From Ensifer sp. IC4062 (GTDB lineage: Bacteria; Pseudomonadota; Alphaproteobacteria; Rhizobiales; Rhizobiaceae): a stretch of DNA of 64,000 nucleotides. Within the stretch, counting starts at the first letter, position 1. Each line of letters opens with the position of its first letter. Of this stretch, positions 26,976 through 35,273 are shown piece by piece. The DNA lies in the NCBI RefSeq assembly GCF_020193575.1, contig NZ_JADYVD010000043.1, forward strand, positions 1 to 64,000. The letters are read 5' to 3'. The position numbers were made by a program, and so were the translations under genes. The notes beneath the pieces were generated by a model. It had not been told where the DNA came from. It ran no database searches and saw only the letters and a program-made list of their open reading frames with translations.

Positions 26976-26986
26976 GGTTCTGATTA

Positions 26987-27916
26987 ATGTTGACGTCCGA
27001 CGATCTTGCCTTCTTTTCGGTCCTGACAGGCTCGAAATCTCTCGCGGAAAGCGCGAGAAAGCTGAACGTGACGCCTCCCGCGGTGACTCAGCGCCTGCGT
27101 GCGCTGGAGGAGAAAGTCGGGGTGCGGCTGATCGATCGGTCCGGACGGCGGCTGCGGCTTACGGAGGAGGGCTCGCTGGTCGCTTCTCACAGCATCATTG
27201 TCAGCGAGGCCATCGATTCGCTTGCCGAAGCCTTAGCTGACCGCAGGGGTGCGGTTCGCGGACACCTCAGGGTCGCCGCACCACACGGATTTGGACGGCT
27301 CTATGTGGCCCCGGTCGTGGAAGCGTTCGCACGAGAGCACGGCGGCGCGACCGCTACCCTGCAGCTGTCCGACCATCCGGCGGCTCTGCTCGTCGAAAGC
27401 TATGATGTCGTTGTTCACATCGGGGCGCCGGGGCATCTGGACCAGGTCGTTACAACATTAGCGCCGAACCCTCGAATACTCTGCGCAAGTCCGAGGTACC
27501 TCGACTCGGCACCGCCCATTTCAGCGCCTGTCGATCTTGCTCAACATCGCTGTCTTGCCGTTCGGGAGAACGACGAGGACGTGACCCTGTGGCGCTTCAA
27601 GGGGCCGCGGCAGGAGACTGCGACGGTGCGCGTCAATCCGGTCATGTCGAGCAACGATGGTGCGGTCATCCGCGAGTGGGCGCTTGCCGGTCAGGGCATC
27701 ATGACCCGTTCCGAGTGGAACGTGGCAGAAGATCTCGCTGATGGACGGCTGCGGCAGGTGCTGCCCAACTGGAAGCTCCCGCCGGCCGACATCGTCGCGA
27801 TGCTCGGCTCGCGGCACGGGCGAAGCGCCCGGACTGCCGCCTTCCTGACGATGCTTCGACAGGCGCTGAAACCGCCGCCCTGGCAAGCCGCTCGCGCGGG
27901 GTCTCCTTATCAGTAA
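26987..27916 (+). CDS. LysR-family transcriptional regulator
   Basis: A 309-residue protein. The DNA-binding domain reads LAFFSVLTGSKSLAESARKL, NVTPPAVTQRLRALEEKVGV and RLIDRSGRRLRLTEEGSLV. The C-terminal periplasmic-protein-like co-inducer domain includes GHLRVAAPHGFGRLYVAPVV and GQGIMTRSEWNVAEDLADGR. Divergent from the D-threonine aldolase-RidA-L-threonine aldolase operon, which it almost certainly regulates. Its last seven bases overlap the end of the convergent aldehyde dehydrogenase gene. Confidence 0.93.
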   Translation: MLTSDDLAFFSVLTGSKSLAESARKLNVTPPAVTQRLRALEEKVGVRLIDRSGRRLRLTEEGSLVASHSIIVSEAIDSLAEALADRRGAVRGHLRVAAPHGFGRLYVAPVVEAFAREHGGATATLQLSDHPAALLVESYDVVVHIGAPGHLDQVVTTLAPNPRILCASPRYLDSAPPISAPVDLAQHRCLAVRENDEDVTLWRFKGPRQETATVRVNPVMSSNDGAVIREWALAGQGIMTRSEWNVAEDLADGRLRQVLPNWKLPPADIVAMLGSRHGRSARTAAFLTMLRQALKPPPWQAARAGSPYQ

Positions 27917-29340
27917 CCGAGGATGGCCTTCGTCTCGAGATACTCCTCAAGCCCGTGCGCGCCATACTCGCGGCCATTGCCCGAGCGCTTGTAGCCACCA
28001 AACGCGGCCGATCCGTCCCATGCCGGATAGTTGATATGAACCTGCCCGGCGCGGATCCGCGCGGCGACTCGTCGAGCCCGCTCGGGATCCGAGGACTGGA
28101 CATGGGCTCCCAGTCCATAAACGGTGTCGTTGGCGATCGCGATTGCCTCTTCTTCGTCCCGGTACGGCATGATGGCCAGGACCGGCCCGAAGATCTCCTC
28201 CCGAGCGACGCGCATCTCCGGCCGAACCTCGGAAAAAATCGTCGGTTGCGTGAAGAAGCCTCGATCGAGACCTGCTGGGCGTCCCAGTCCGCCGCACAGG
28301 AGCTTCGCGCCTTCGTCGATTCCCACCCGGATCATGGCCTGCACCCGCTCATACTGAGCGCGATTGGCGATGGGCCCCATGGTGGTGGCCGGATCCCTCG
28401 GATCGCCGACGCGGATGGCATGCGCGGTTTTGCTGGCCACGTCCTCGGCTTCGGCGAGGCGATGGGCGGGTACGAGCATGCGCGTCGGGGCGCTGCATGA
28501 CTGGCCGACATTGCGCATGCCGGCAAGGACGCCCTTTGGCACCGCCTCGGCGAAATCAGCATCATCGAGCAGGATATTGGGGGACTTGCCGCCAAGTTCC
28601 TGGACCACTCGCTTGACCGTCGGGGCCGCCGCCTGCGCGACGAGTACCCCCGCGCGCGTTGAGCCGGTGATCGAGATCATATCGACATCTGGATGGCTGG
28701 AGAGAGCTGCACCGACACTCTCTCCAGTGCCATTGACCAGGTTGAACACTCCTGGCGGAGTACCGGCGTCGTGCATCAGTTGGGCGAAGAGCAAGGCGCT
28801 GTAGGGGGACAGTTCACTGGGTTTGAGGACGACGGTGCACCCCGCCGCGATCGCTGGGGCAAGCTTGGCTGTGATCTGGTAGAGTGGCCAGTTCCACGGG
28901 GTGATCAAAGCACAAACGCCGATCGGCTCCTTGGCCGTTGCGGTGCGCCCATTGACCGTCACGAACCGGTAGTTCTCGAGCACCTTCATCTGGACACGAA
29001 TGTGTTCGGCGGCGAAAGGAACCTGCGAGGCCCGCGCAAAGCTGATCGACGCCCCCATCTCCATCACGAGCGCTTCGGCGAACAGCTCCGCTCTCTCCTT
29101 CAGGAGCGAATGCACTCTGCCGAGGAACTCAAGCCTCTCGGGCACAGATGATTGGGAGAAGGCGGGGAAGGCTTTGCGCGCTGCCGCAACCGCGAGATCG
29201 ACGTGGTTTGCGTCTCCGGCGGCGATACGCCCAATAACCCGTTCCGAGGCGGGATCAACGACGGCCAGACTTGTTGCGTCCGCGTGTTCTTGCCACTCCC
29301 CGCCAATATAAAACTGGGTTCCTCGTTCGGTTATGATCAT
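27910..29340 (-). CDS. NAD(P)-dependent aldehyde dehydrogenase
   Basis: A 476-residue aldehyde dehydrogenase: TQFYIGGEWQEHADATSLAV, CALITPWNWPLYQITAKLAP with the lysine in TVVLKPSELSP, SITGSTRAGVLVAQAAAP, the glutamate in QELGGKSPNILLDDADF, the catalytic cysteine in NVGQSCSAPTRMLV and EEIFGPVLAIMPY. Substrate not evident; it resembles broad-specificity enzymes of the betaine/aliphatic aldehyde type. ATG 29340 is preceded by GAGG. It lies downstream of an Lrp gene on the same strand after a 214-base gap and may or may not belong to the homoserine-type cluster. Confidence 0.92.
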   Translation of the reverse strand: MIITERGTQFYIGGEWQEHADATSLAVVDPASERVIGRIAAGDANHVDLAVAAARKAFPAFSQSSVPERLEFLGRVHSLLKERAELFAEALVMEMGASISFARASQVPFAAEHIRVQMKVLENYRFVTVNGRTATAKEPIGVCALITPWNWPLYQITAKLAPAIAAGCTVVLKPSELSPYSALLFAQLMHDAGTPPGVFNLVNGTGESVGAALSSHPDVDMISITGSTRAGVLVAQAAAPTVKRVVQELGGKSPNILLDDADFAEAVPKGVLAGMRNVGQSCSAPTRMLVPAHRLAEAEDVASKTAHAIRVGDPRDPATTMGPIANRAQYERVQAMIRVGIDEGAKLLCGGLGRPAGLDRGFFTQPTIFSEVRPEMRVAREEIFGPVLAIMPYRDEEEAIAIANDTVYGLGAHVQSSDPERARRVAARIRAGQVHINYPAWDGSAAFGGYKRSGNGREYGAHGLEEYLETKAILGY

Positions 29341-29554
29341 TTGAACCTCGTGATAGTGCAATGCGGCCGGGGCGGGCCTACGTCAGAAGCATGCCCCATT
29401 TCACCTGAAGACGGCAATTTATGTCGCCTGAATGTCCGCTTAAGAAGGGCGTTAACAAACGCATCTACGCGCTCGATGTCGAACGGTAGCTGATCTGAAC
29501 GTGTCTTCTGTTGGGGCAAGGTCAAAAACAAGATGTGCCTCTGCTTTGCGGCGT

Positions 29555-29998
29555 CTACTTTCGGATCACCGATGAGAGAGCAAAGGCAGTCAGCGTATCG
29601 CGCACCCCGGGCATCTCGGCTATCAACTGCCAAATTTGCCGGATGCGGTCTGCCTCGGGAGACTCGACCCTGACGAGGAGATCGAAGTCACCAGTCATAA
29701 CGTCGCAAGCGACGACTTCCGGGATTTTCCGCAGAGCCTGAATAACGTCGCCACCCCTCATGCGATCGTGCCGATAGACGAAGATCAGTGCGGTCGTGAC
29801 GTGTTGGTTACTCCCTCCCTCGCCGGTGACGATCGTATATCCCTTGATGAAGCCTTCGCGCTCAAGTCGTTCGATCCGCACTCGCACGGCGTTACGCGAG
29901 AGATTCACCTTCGCCGACAACTCCGCGTGCGAGATCCGGGCGTTTGCCTTCAATTCGGCAAGTATCTGTTCGTCAGTTCGATCGAGAAGGTATTTCAT
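29555..29998 (-). CDS. Lrp/AsnC-family transcriptional regulator
   Basis: A 147-residue protein: helix-turn-helix DEQILAELKANARISHAELS followed by AKVNLSRNAVRVRIERLERE and GFIKGYTIVTGEG, then a RAM domain (ALIFVYRHDRMRGGDVIQAL, VACDVMTGDFDLLVRVESPE). The gene lies 18 bases downstream of the ruined kinase-like gene and on the same strand as the aspartase, aldehyde dehydrogenase and homoserine dehydrogenase genes. It is a plausible amino-acid-responsive regulator of that cluster. Confidence 0.92.
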   Translation of the reverse strand: MKYLLDRTDEQILAELKANARISHAELSAKVNLSRNAVRVRIERLEREGFIKGYTIVTGEGGSNQHVTTALIFVYRHDRMRGGDVIQALRKIPEVVACDVMTGDFDLLVRVESPEADRIRQIWQLIAEMPGVRDTLTAFALSSVIRK

Positions 29999-30016
29999 TG
30001 GGTTGGTGCCGGTCGA

Positions 30017-30801
30017 TTAACCTAAAATGTCGGGCGTTACCGATCGATAAGCTACCACGGCGATTTCCGGTAGAAAGGCTCTTTCCTTCCGGCTCGCAAA
30101 TCGCTTCGATGTCGAAGCCATTATGAAACCTGGCAATGCCTCCTTTTCCGCGGCGGTCAGGTTTCGAACCTCTTCATAACCCTGCAGTAGCGCGCGTGCC
30201 CGGTCCTTGTTCAGTTCTCCGTTGGTTTCCCCCGCCCAACCGACAAGCACATCCGCAACCTCCGACACCAACACATCATCGTGCCGCAGCCTGAAATTAA
30301 TGACCCCGCTTACTTCCTCGCCAAGGAAAAAGACATTCTCTTGGGCCAACGCGCCATGAACTGCCCCAGTTGGAAGATCCGTTGCTGTGCGCTTTGCCTT
30401 TCGTTCGAAGACAGTATGGATTTGAGCCATCGCACGACCCAGGCTTCGGCATTTTGCCGCGCCTGCAATCGTGGATGAGGAGCCCGGTACGAGCTGACGA
30501 CGGCAACCAATCGACCTGCGGCCCGGCACGTGGCGCGGCCCTCGACGGTGCGCAGCGGTTTGGGGCAGGGGACGCCCTTTCGATGGAGCGCCTCCATGGT
30601 CTCGAAGGCTCTTTCGAGATCTAAAGGCTGGGCTCCGTTCTCGAAGAGCGTAACGATGAACTCGCCTTCCCGGGCGCGAAACAGGTAGGTCGTCTCACTG
30701 TCGCCGTCAGCGATCCCAACCACTGACAAAAGCGACTTCAACCCATAGGCTGCAGTGATCGATTGGCGGTCTTCATCAGAAAGTTCAGTAAAAACAGCCA
30801 T
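30017..30801 (-). pseudogene. Degenerate homoserine-kinase-like (ThrB type II, APH fold) gene
   Basis: The N-terminal frame (MAVFTELSDEDRQSITAAYG, then FIVTLFENGAQPLDLERAFE) matches alphaproteobacterial ThrB until AAGRLVAVVSS. The match then continues in another frame from LVPGSSSTIAGAAKCRSLGR to a stop at 30017, so about one base is missing near 30495. The gene is also short (about 260 codons against 320). Its catalytic residues are gone: the usual H-x-D-x-x-x-x-N loop reads VHGALAQENVFFLG and the I-D-F motif reads VINFRLRH. An inactive relic is more likely than a sequencing error alone. It follows the aspartase after 11 bases. Confidence 0.75.
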
Positions 30802-30812
30802 TTCCTATCCTA

Positions 30813-32228
30813 TCAGGCCGACGAACTCAGCGACGTATTTGCGAACGCCGCGCTGTCTTCAAAGAACTCGTCAATTTTGTCAGGCGCCAAAATTCCTTCC
30901 TCCTCGAGGACCTGCCGCAACTCCCGCCTTTCGGCCAGCGCCTTTCTGGAAAGATACGCTGCCTTGCTATACCCGATAAGCATTGCCAACGGCGTCGCGA
31001 GCACGAGAGACTGGTCTAGGAGGGCCTTGCAGCGGTCGACGTCGACTTCAATTCCGTCGATGCATCGCTGCTTAAAAATATCCATCCCCCGCGTCAGCAT
31101 CCGCATGGATTGAAGGATGTTGAGAACCATCACTGGCTCCATTGCATTCAGTTGTAACTGCCCCGCGCTAGCCGCGAGCGTTACCGTGAGATCATTTCCG
31201 ATAACCTGGAACCCGATCTGGTTCATCATTTCCGGAATGACGGGATTGACTTTGCCGGGCATGATTGAGGATCCCGCTTGCACAGGAGGCAGTCGGATTT
31301 CACCCAGGCCGCCACGAGGTCCACTGCTCAAGAGACGCAAGTCATTGCAGATCTTAGTCAGCTTCACGGCAATTCGTTTCAGAACACCGGAGAAAGAAAC
31401 GAACCCGCCTGCATCAGATGTGGCCTCAACCAGGTTTCGGGCCGGAATGACGTGGATCCCGGAAATCTGCGTCAGGTGCACGCAAGCGGCGCCGGAAAAA
31501 CCGGGAGGGACGTTGATTGAGGTGCCGATCGCAGATCCACCGAGATTGACCTCTTTCAACAGCTTGGCAGCCGACTGCAGTTGGATGATATCTTCGTCGA
31601 TGAGTTCCGCGAACGCTTCAAATTCCTGCCCTGCTGTCATCGGAACAGCATCCTGCAATTGAGTGCGGCCGACCTTCAGCGCAGTCGCATACTCACTCGC
31701 CTTTGCACGGAATGCGTCGCGCAAGCCGACCTGGGACGCTATCAGTCCGTCACAAGCGCGAAGAATGGTCAGACGGAGCGCGGTGGGATAGACATCGTTG
31801 GTCGACTGGGAAAGGTTCACATCATCATTGGGATGAAGCTTTGCGTAGTCGCCCAGATTGGCCCCGAGCTTCAAGAGCGCCAGGTTGGTTACCACCTCAT
31901 TAACGTTCATATTCGTGGACGTGCCAGCGCCGCCCTGCATCATATCGATCGGGAAATTCTCATCGACGCCCTTCAACTCGATGAGATCATCGCAGGCCTC
32001 GGAGATCGCCGATGCTTTTTCCACCGGCAGAAGGCCAAGCTCAGCGTTCGCGAGCGCGGCCGCTTTCTTGACCATAGCCATGGATTGGATAAGTTCGGGG
32101 AAGTCTTTCAGCCGGAGGCCCGAAACGTCGAAGTTGAGCTCGGCTCGACGAGTGTGGACGCCGTACAGGGCCTCGCGAGGGATCGGAAGGGACCCGATCA
32201 AGTCGGTCTCTATGCGTTCAGTTCCCAT
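30813..32228 (-). CDS. aspA: Aspartate ammonia-lyase
   Basis: A 471-residue member of the aspartase/fumarase superfamily. It carries RIETDLIGSLPIPREALYGV, MMQGGAGTSTNMNVNEVVTN (substrate-binding T/N residues), HPNDDVNLSQSTNDVYPTAL, VGRTQLQDAVPMTAGQEFEA and the flexible-loop signature GSSIMPGKVNPVIPEMMNQI with the catalytic serine. These features favour aspartase, L-aspartate to fumarate plus ammonia, over class-II fumarase. It lies in one strand-consistent cluster after homoserine dehydrogenase and an aldehyde dehydrogenase, where it would drain aspartate into the TCA cycle. Confidence 0.92.
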   Translation of the reverse strand: MGTERIETDLIGSLPIPREALYGVHTRRAELNFDVSGLRLKDFPELIQSMAMVKKAAALANAELGLLPVEKASAISEACDDLIELKGVDENFPIDMMQGGAGTSTNMNVNEVVTNLALLKLGANLGDYAKLHPNDDVNLSQSTNDVYPTALRLTILRACDGLIASQVGLRDAFRAKASEYATALKVGRTQLQDAVPMTAGQEFEAFAELIDEDIIQLQSAAKLLKEVNLGGSAIGTSINVPPGFSGAACVHLTQISGIHVIPARNLVEATSDAGGFVSFSGVLKRIAVKLTKICNDLRLLSSGPRGGLGEIRLPPVQAGSSIMPGKVNPVIPEMMNQIGFQVIGNDLTVTLAASAGQLQLNAMEPVMVLNILQSMRMLTRGMDIFKQRCIDGIEVDVDRCKALLDQSLVLATPLAMLIGYSKAAYLSRKALAERRELRQVLEEEGILAPDKIDEFFEDSAAFANTSLSSSA

Positions 32229-32310
32229 TCTTTACTCCCCTAGTCCAGAATTCCGGCGTGGTGCATTGCATCAGTGATTGCCTTTTAGAGCACGTGGAGC
32301 TGAACTGAAG

Positions 32311-32333
32311 GAAGCGGTGCCTGCTACCGCTTC
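32311..32333. terminator. Hairpin at the 3' end of the aldehyde dehydrogenase gene
   Basis: GAAGCGGT (32311-32318) pairs with ACCGCTTC (32326-32333) around a seven-base loop that includes the stop codon region of the aldehyde dehydrogenase. It lies in the gap before the aspartase gene and could partly terminate or mark an mRNA processing boundary. The T-run is weak. Confidence 0.35.
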
Positions 32334-33742
32334 AGCCGATTGATGCAGACGACCTTCGGCTGGGTCATGTCTTCATAGGCAAACCGAACGCCTTCACGTC
32401 CCATGCTGCCGTATTTGAAGCCGCCAAAGGGCATCGCGTCGAACCGATAGTCGGACGAGTCATTGATCATGACACCCCCGGCGTCGATTTGATTGGCGGC
32501 ATCGAGAGCTTCCTCCAGATCGTTGGTGAAGATACCAGCGTGGAGGCTGTATTCCGGGCTGTTTGCCAGCTGGATTGCCTGATCCAGTTCATCGAACGGC
32601 TGCAGGATGACAATCGGTGCAAAGACCTCCTCATTCCACAGGTCGCAAGCTGCCGGCACGTTCTCCAGCACTGTTGGCGGGTACAGAGTGCCGGAGGGCT
32701 TGTGCCCGCAAAGGAGCGTTGCGCCGGCTGCGACTGCGCGCTCGACCATGGCAGCAGCTCGGCTGACCGCCTTTTCGGAAATCATCGGGCCTATGTCAGT
32801 ATCCGCTTCCATCGGATTGCCGGTCTTGAGCTTTGCAGTCTGAGCGACGAACGCTGCTTTGAACCGCTCGTAGATCGGTCGCTGGACCAGAATCCGCTGC
32901 GTGCCGATGCAGTTCTGGCCCGCCGCCCAGTAGGAACCCGACACGCACCCTTCAACCGACGCGTCAAAATGGCTGTTTTCCATGACGATAACCGGTGCAT
33001 TTCCGCCGAGATCCATCGCGAGCTTCTTGATGCCGGCGCTCTTCGCGATGGCCTCGCCGGTCGAAAAACCACCCGTAAAGGAGATCATCCGAACGTCCTT
33101 GGCCGAAACGAGCGCTTTGCCCAGGTCCGCCCCGCCGACCGCTACCGTGATGACTTCCTCCGGCAACCCGCTTTCGAGTAGCACTTCCACCAGCTTGATG
33201 GCCGAGAAAGGCGCAAGCTCCGAGGGCTTCAGGAGTACCGCATTGCCGCCGGCGATCGCGGGGCCGAGCTTGTGGGCCACGAGATTGAGCGGGTCATTGT
33301 AAGGCGTGATTGCAGTGATGATGCCGAGCGGCTCCCGTGTGTACCAGCCTTGACGGGATTCCGAGCCGGCATAGGAATCAAAGGGGATCACCTCGCCAGC
33401 ATTCCGCTTGGCTTCGTCCGCCGAGAGCTTCAACGTATTGACACATCGCGTGGCCTCCTTGCGGGCCTGGGTGATTGTCTTCCCGGCTTCCCGCACGATA
33501 AGAACTGCAAAATCCTCTTTGCGGGCTTCAACAGTCGCTGCCGCCTTTTCGAGAATTGCGGAGCGTCTGTGACGGGGCAGGGACCGTGCGATCTGCGCGC
33601 CATGATTGGCGCGCTCAAGCAGCAGGTTCACACTGCCGGCACGGGTCTCAGAGACTGTTCCGACAAAGCTGCCGTCGAAGGGATTGCTGACAATGATCTC
33701 GTCTACGGACGTCTTCTTGCTGAGGGCGAGGCTCTGCATCAT
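32324..33742 (-). CDS. Aldehyde dehydrogenase, phosphonoacetaldehyde/lactaldehyde-type; candidate aspartate-semialdehyde oxidising enzyme
   Basis: A 472-residue aldehyde dehydrogenase: EIIVSNPFDGSFVGTVSETR, IITAITPYNDPLNLVAHKLG with lysine in AVLLKPSELAP, SFTGGFSTGEAIAKSAG, glutamate replaced in the motif MDLGGNAPVIVMENSHFD (Asp-Leu-Gly-Gly) and the catalytic cysteine in AAGQNCIGTQRILVQ. The family includes phosphonoacetaldehyde and lactaldehyde dehydrogenases. The ATG overlaps the stop of the homoserine dehydrogenase gene (ATGA), so the two are coupled. That context makes oxidation of aspartate semialdehyde to aspartate the most economical role, an inference rather than a sequence-derived assignment. 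Confidence 0.9.
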   Translation of the reverse strand: MMQSLALSKKTSVDEIIVSNPFDGSFVGTVSETRAGSVNLLLERANHGAQIARSLPRHRRSAILEKAAATVEARKEDFAVLIVREAGKTITQARKEATRCVNTLKLSADEAKRNAGEVIPFDSYAGSESRQGWYTREPLGIITAITPYNDPLNLVAHKLGPAIAGGNAVLLKPSELAPFSAIKLVEVLLESGLPEEVITVAVGGADLGKALVSAKDVRMISFTGGFSTGEAIAKSAGIKKLAMDLGGNAPVIVMENSHFDASVEGCVSGSYWAAGQNCIGTQRILVQRPIYERFKAAFVAQTAKLKTGNPMEADTDIGPMISEKAVSRAAAMVERAVAAGATLLCGHKPSGTLYPPTVLENVPAACDLWNEEVFAPIVILQPFDELDQAIQLANSPEYSLHAGIFTNDLEEALDAANQIDAGGVMINDSSDYRFDAMPFGGFKYGSMGREGVRFAYEDMTQPKVVCINRLKR

Positions 33743-34800
33743 GCGGCCTCCTTGGTAGCGGTGGCTGCCCGGGCGTTGTGGATGGCGACAATATCGGACA
33801 GCAGCGCATAAGCGGTCTCAATCCGGCCTGCGCCAGGGCCGGTGACGGTGACGGAGCCGAGTAGTTCGGTGTTAAGCGATACGGCATTGGTCGCGCCGTT
33901 TACACCGGCGAGTGGATGCTCGAAGGGAAGCTGCTTCGGAGAAACACTGCCAGTTACCGTCCCGTCTGCATTCCGAACCGCCGATCCGATCAGCTTCCAC
34001 CGGCTATTTGCTGCTGCCGCGGTTTCGAGATCGGAGGGAGAAAGCTTGGAGATCCCCTTGCATGTGACCTCTTCGGGCTTGAGGCTTGCCCCCAGCAGCT
34101 CGTTTGCCAGGATCACCACCTTGAGGCGAACGTCAAAACCTTCGACATCGGCGGTCGGATCGACTTCCGCATAGCCGAGTATCTGGGCTTCCTTGACCGC
34201 AGTGGCGAAGTCAAGACCAGCTTCCATACGGCCGAGGACAAAATTCGAGGTGCCGTTCAAGATCCCCTCGAAGCCCTTCACCTCTGCCCCCGCAAGCGTC
34301 TTTTCTGCCATGCGGATGACAGGGGTGCCACTCATGACGGAGCCCTCATATTCGAAATGAACGCCGTTCGCCTTTGCAAGAGCCTTCAGTTCCTGCGCAG
34401 CGATCGCGACCGGCCCTTTGTTCGTGGTGACGACATGCTTGCCGGACTGCAGGGCCCAGCGGCAGTGCGAAACAGCGGGCTCGCCGTCCTTCGGGTTTGT
34501 AAATGTCGCTTCCACGATTATGTCAGCAGGCGCCGTCTTGATGATTGTCTCGTTGTCGGCTTCCGCACTGCCGCCAGAGAGCTGTCCAAACCCGCCTTTC
34601 GCGAAGTTCGCTTCAACGAGGGTTTTGGCATCGAGCCCGTTCGGCGAAATAACGGACCCGAGATAGAGGTCGCTGACAGCAACAATGTTCAGGCGGAAGC
34701 CGAGGTCTCGTTCCCAGAGCGGGTTCTTCGTCGCAATGAGTTCGGCCAAAGCGCGATTGACGCCACCAAACCCGACAAGGGCAATGTTGTAGATTGTCAT
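33739..34800 (-). CDS. hom: Homoserine dehydrogenase lacking the ACT domain
   Basis: A 353-residue homoserine dehydrogenase. The NAD(P) site reads NIALVGFGGVNRALAELIAT, the catalytic core HVVTTNKGPVAIAAQELKAL and HFEYEGSVMSGTPVIRMAEK, and the substrate motif GFEGILNGTSNFVLGRMEAG with AQILGYAEVDPTADVEGFDV. It ends shortly after the catalytic fold, without the C-terminal ACT domain that biosynthetic enzymes use for threonine feedback. ATG 34800 has GGAGG five bases upstream. First gene of a coupled pair with the aldehyde dehydrogenase. Absence of feedback control plus its neighbours favour a degradative direction. Confidence 0.93.
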   Translation of the reverse strand: MTIYNIALVGFGGVNRALAELIATKNPLWERDLGFRLNIVAVSDLYLGSVISPNGLDAKTLVEANFAKGGFGQLSGGSAEADNETIIKTAPADIIVEATFTNPKDGEPAVSHCRWALQSGKHVVTTNKGPVAIAAQELKALAKANGVHFEYEGSVMSGTPVIRMAEKTLAGAEVKGFEGILNGTSNFVLGRMEAGLDFATAVKEAQILGYAEVDPTADVEGFDVRLKVVILANELLGASLKPEEVTCKGISKLSPSDLETAAAANSRWKLIGSAVRNADGTVTGSVSPKQLPFEHPLAGVNGATNAVSLNTELLGSVTVTGPGAGRIETAYALLSDIVAIHNARAATATKEAA

Positions 34801-35273
34801 TGGATCCTCCGGTGAAGCATTCTTCTCCGCAATGATGCGATGCGGATCGCTCAGTCGGAACGGCACAAACAGACCAATCTAGCGAGCGTTTTGCTCATTC
34901 CACCGCCGTCGTGGCCGGTGAGCCGGGGTTGAGCCGACGACGGCAACCGTCGTCCAACATCCCACGTGCGGGGCAGACAGAACCCGGATCAATGAATGAC
35001 CCGGCTGAGGAGGCCTCGGCTTGCATATTGCGGTTCGAGAAGAAATCCGAGGGCATTCGGACGGACGTCGGTCCGTCAATGCGGGTGATGCGGGCGCCGG
35101 TGGGGCGCGGCGCTCATCTTCAAAGCGATGCGCTTGCTCCATTCGCGCTGGAGTATCACCCGCCTTTAAGGTGACAATATGCCTCTTGTTTTAACGCCGG
35201 ATCGGTGTTTATACGGCCGCAGTACCATTGGCCCAACCCGATGCGACCCCGACGAGAAAGGCGTAGTAGAGCC
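34801..35273. promoter_or_regulatory. Divergent control region before the metal-chelate importer
   Basis: About 470 bases without a recognised gene. It contains a strong short hairpin, GACGACGG / CCGTCGTC with a CAA loop (34936-34954). Nearer the importer lies an inverted repeat TCACC-N9-GGTGA (35156-35174) that could be a metalloregulator site. I looked for cobalamin-riboswitch boxes and did not find them. Confidence 0.4.

Noticed and set aside
34880..35273. Cobalamin or other riboswitch before the metal-chelate importer
   Set aside because: No conserved B12-box sequences; only a short hairpin and an inverted repeat were seen.
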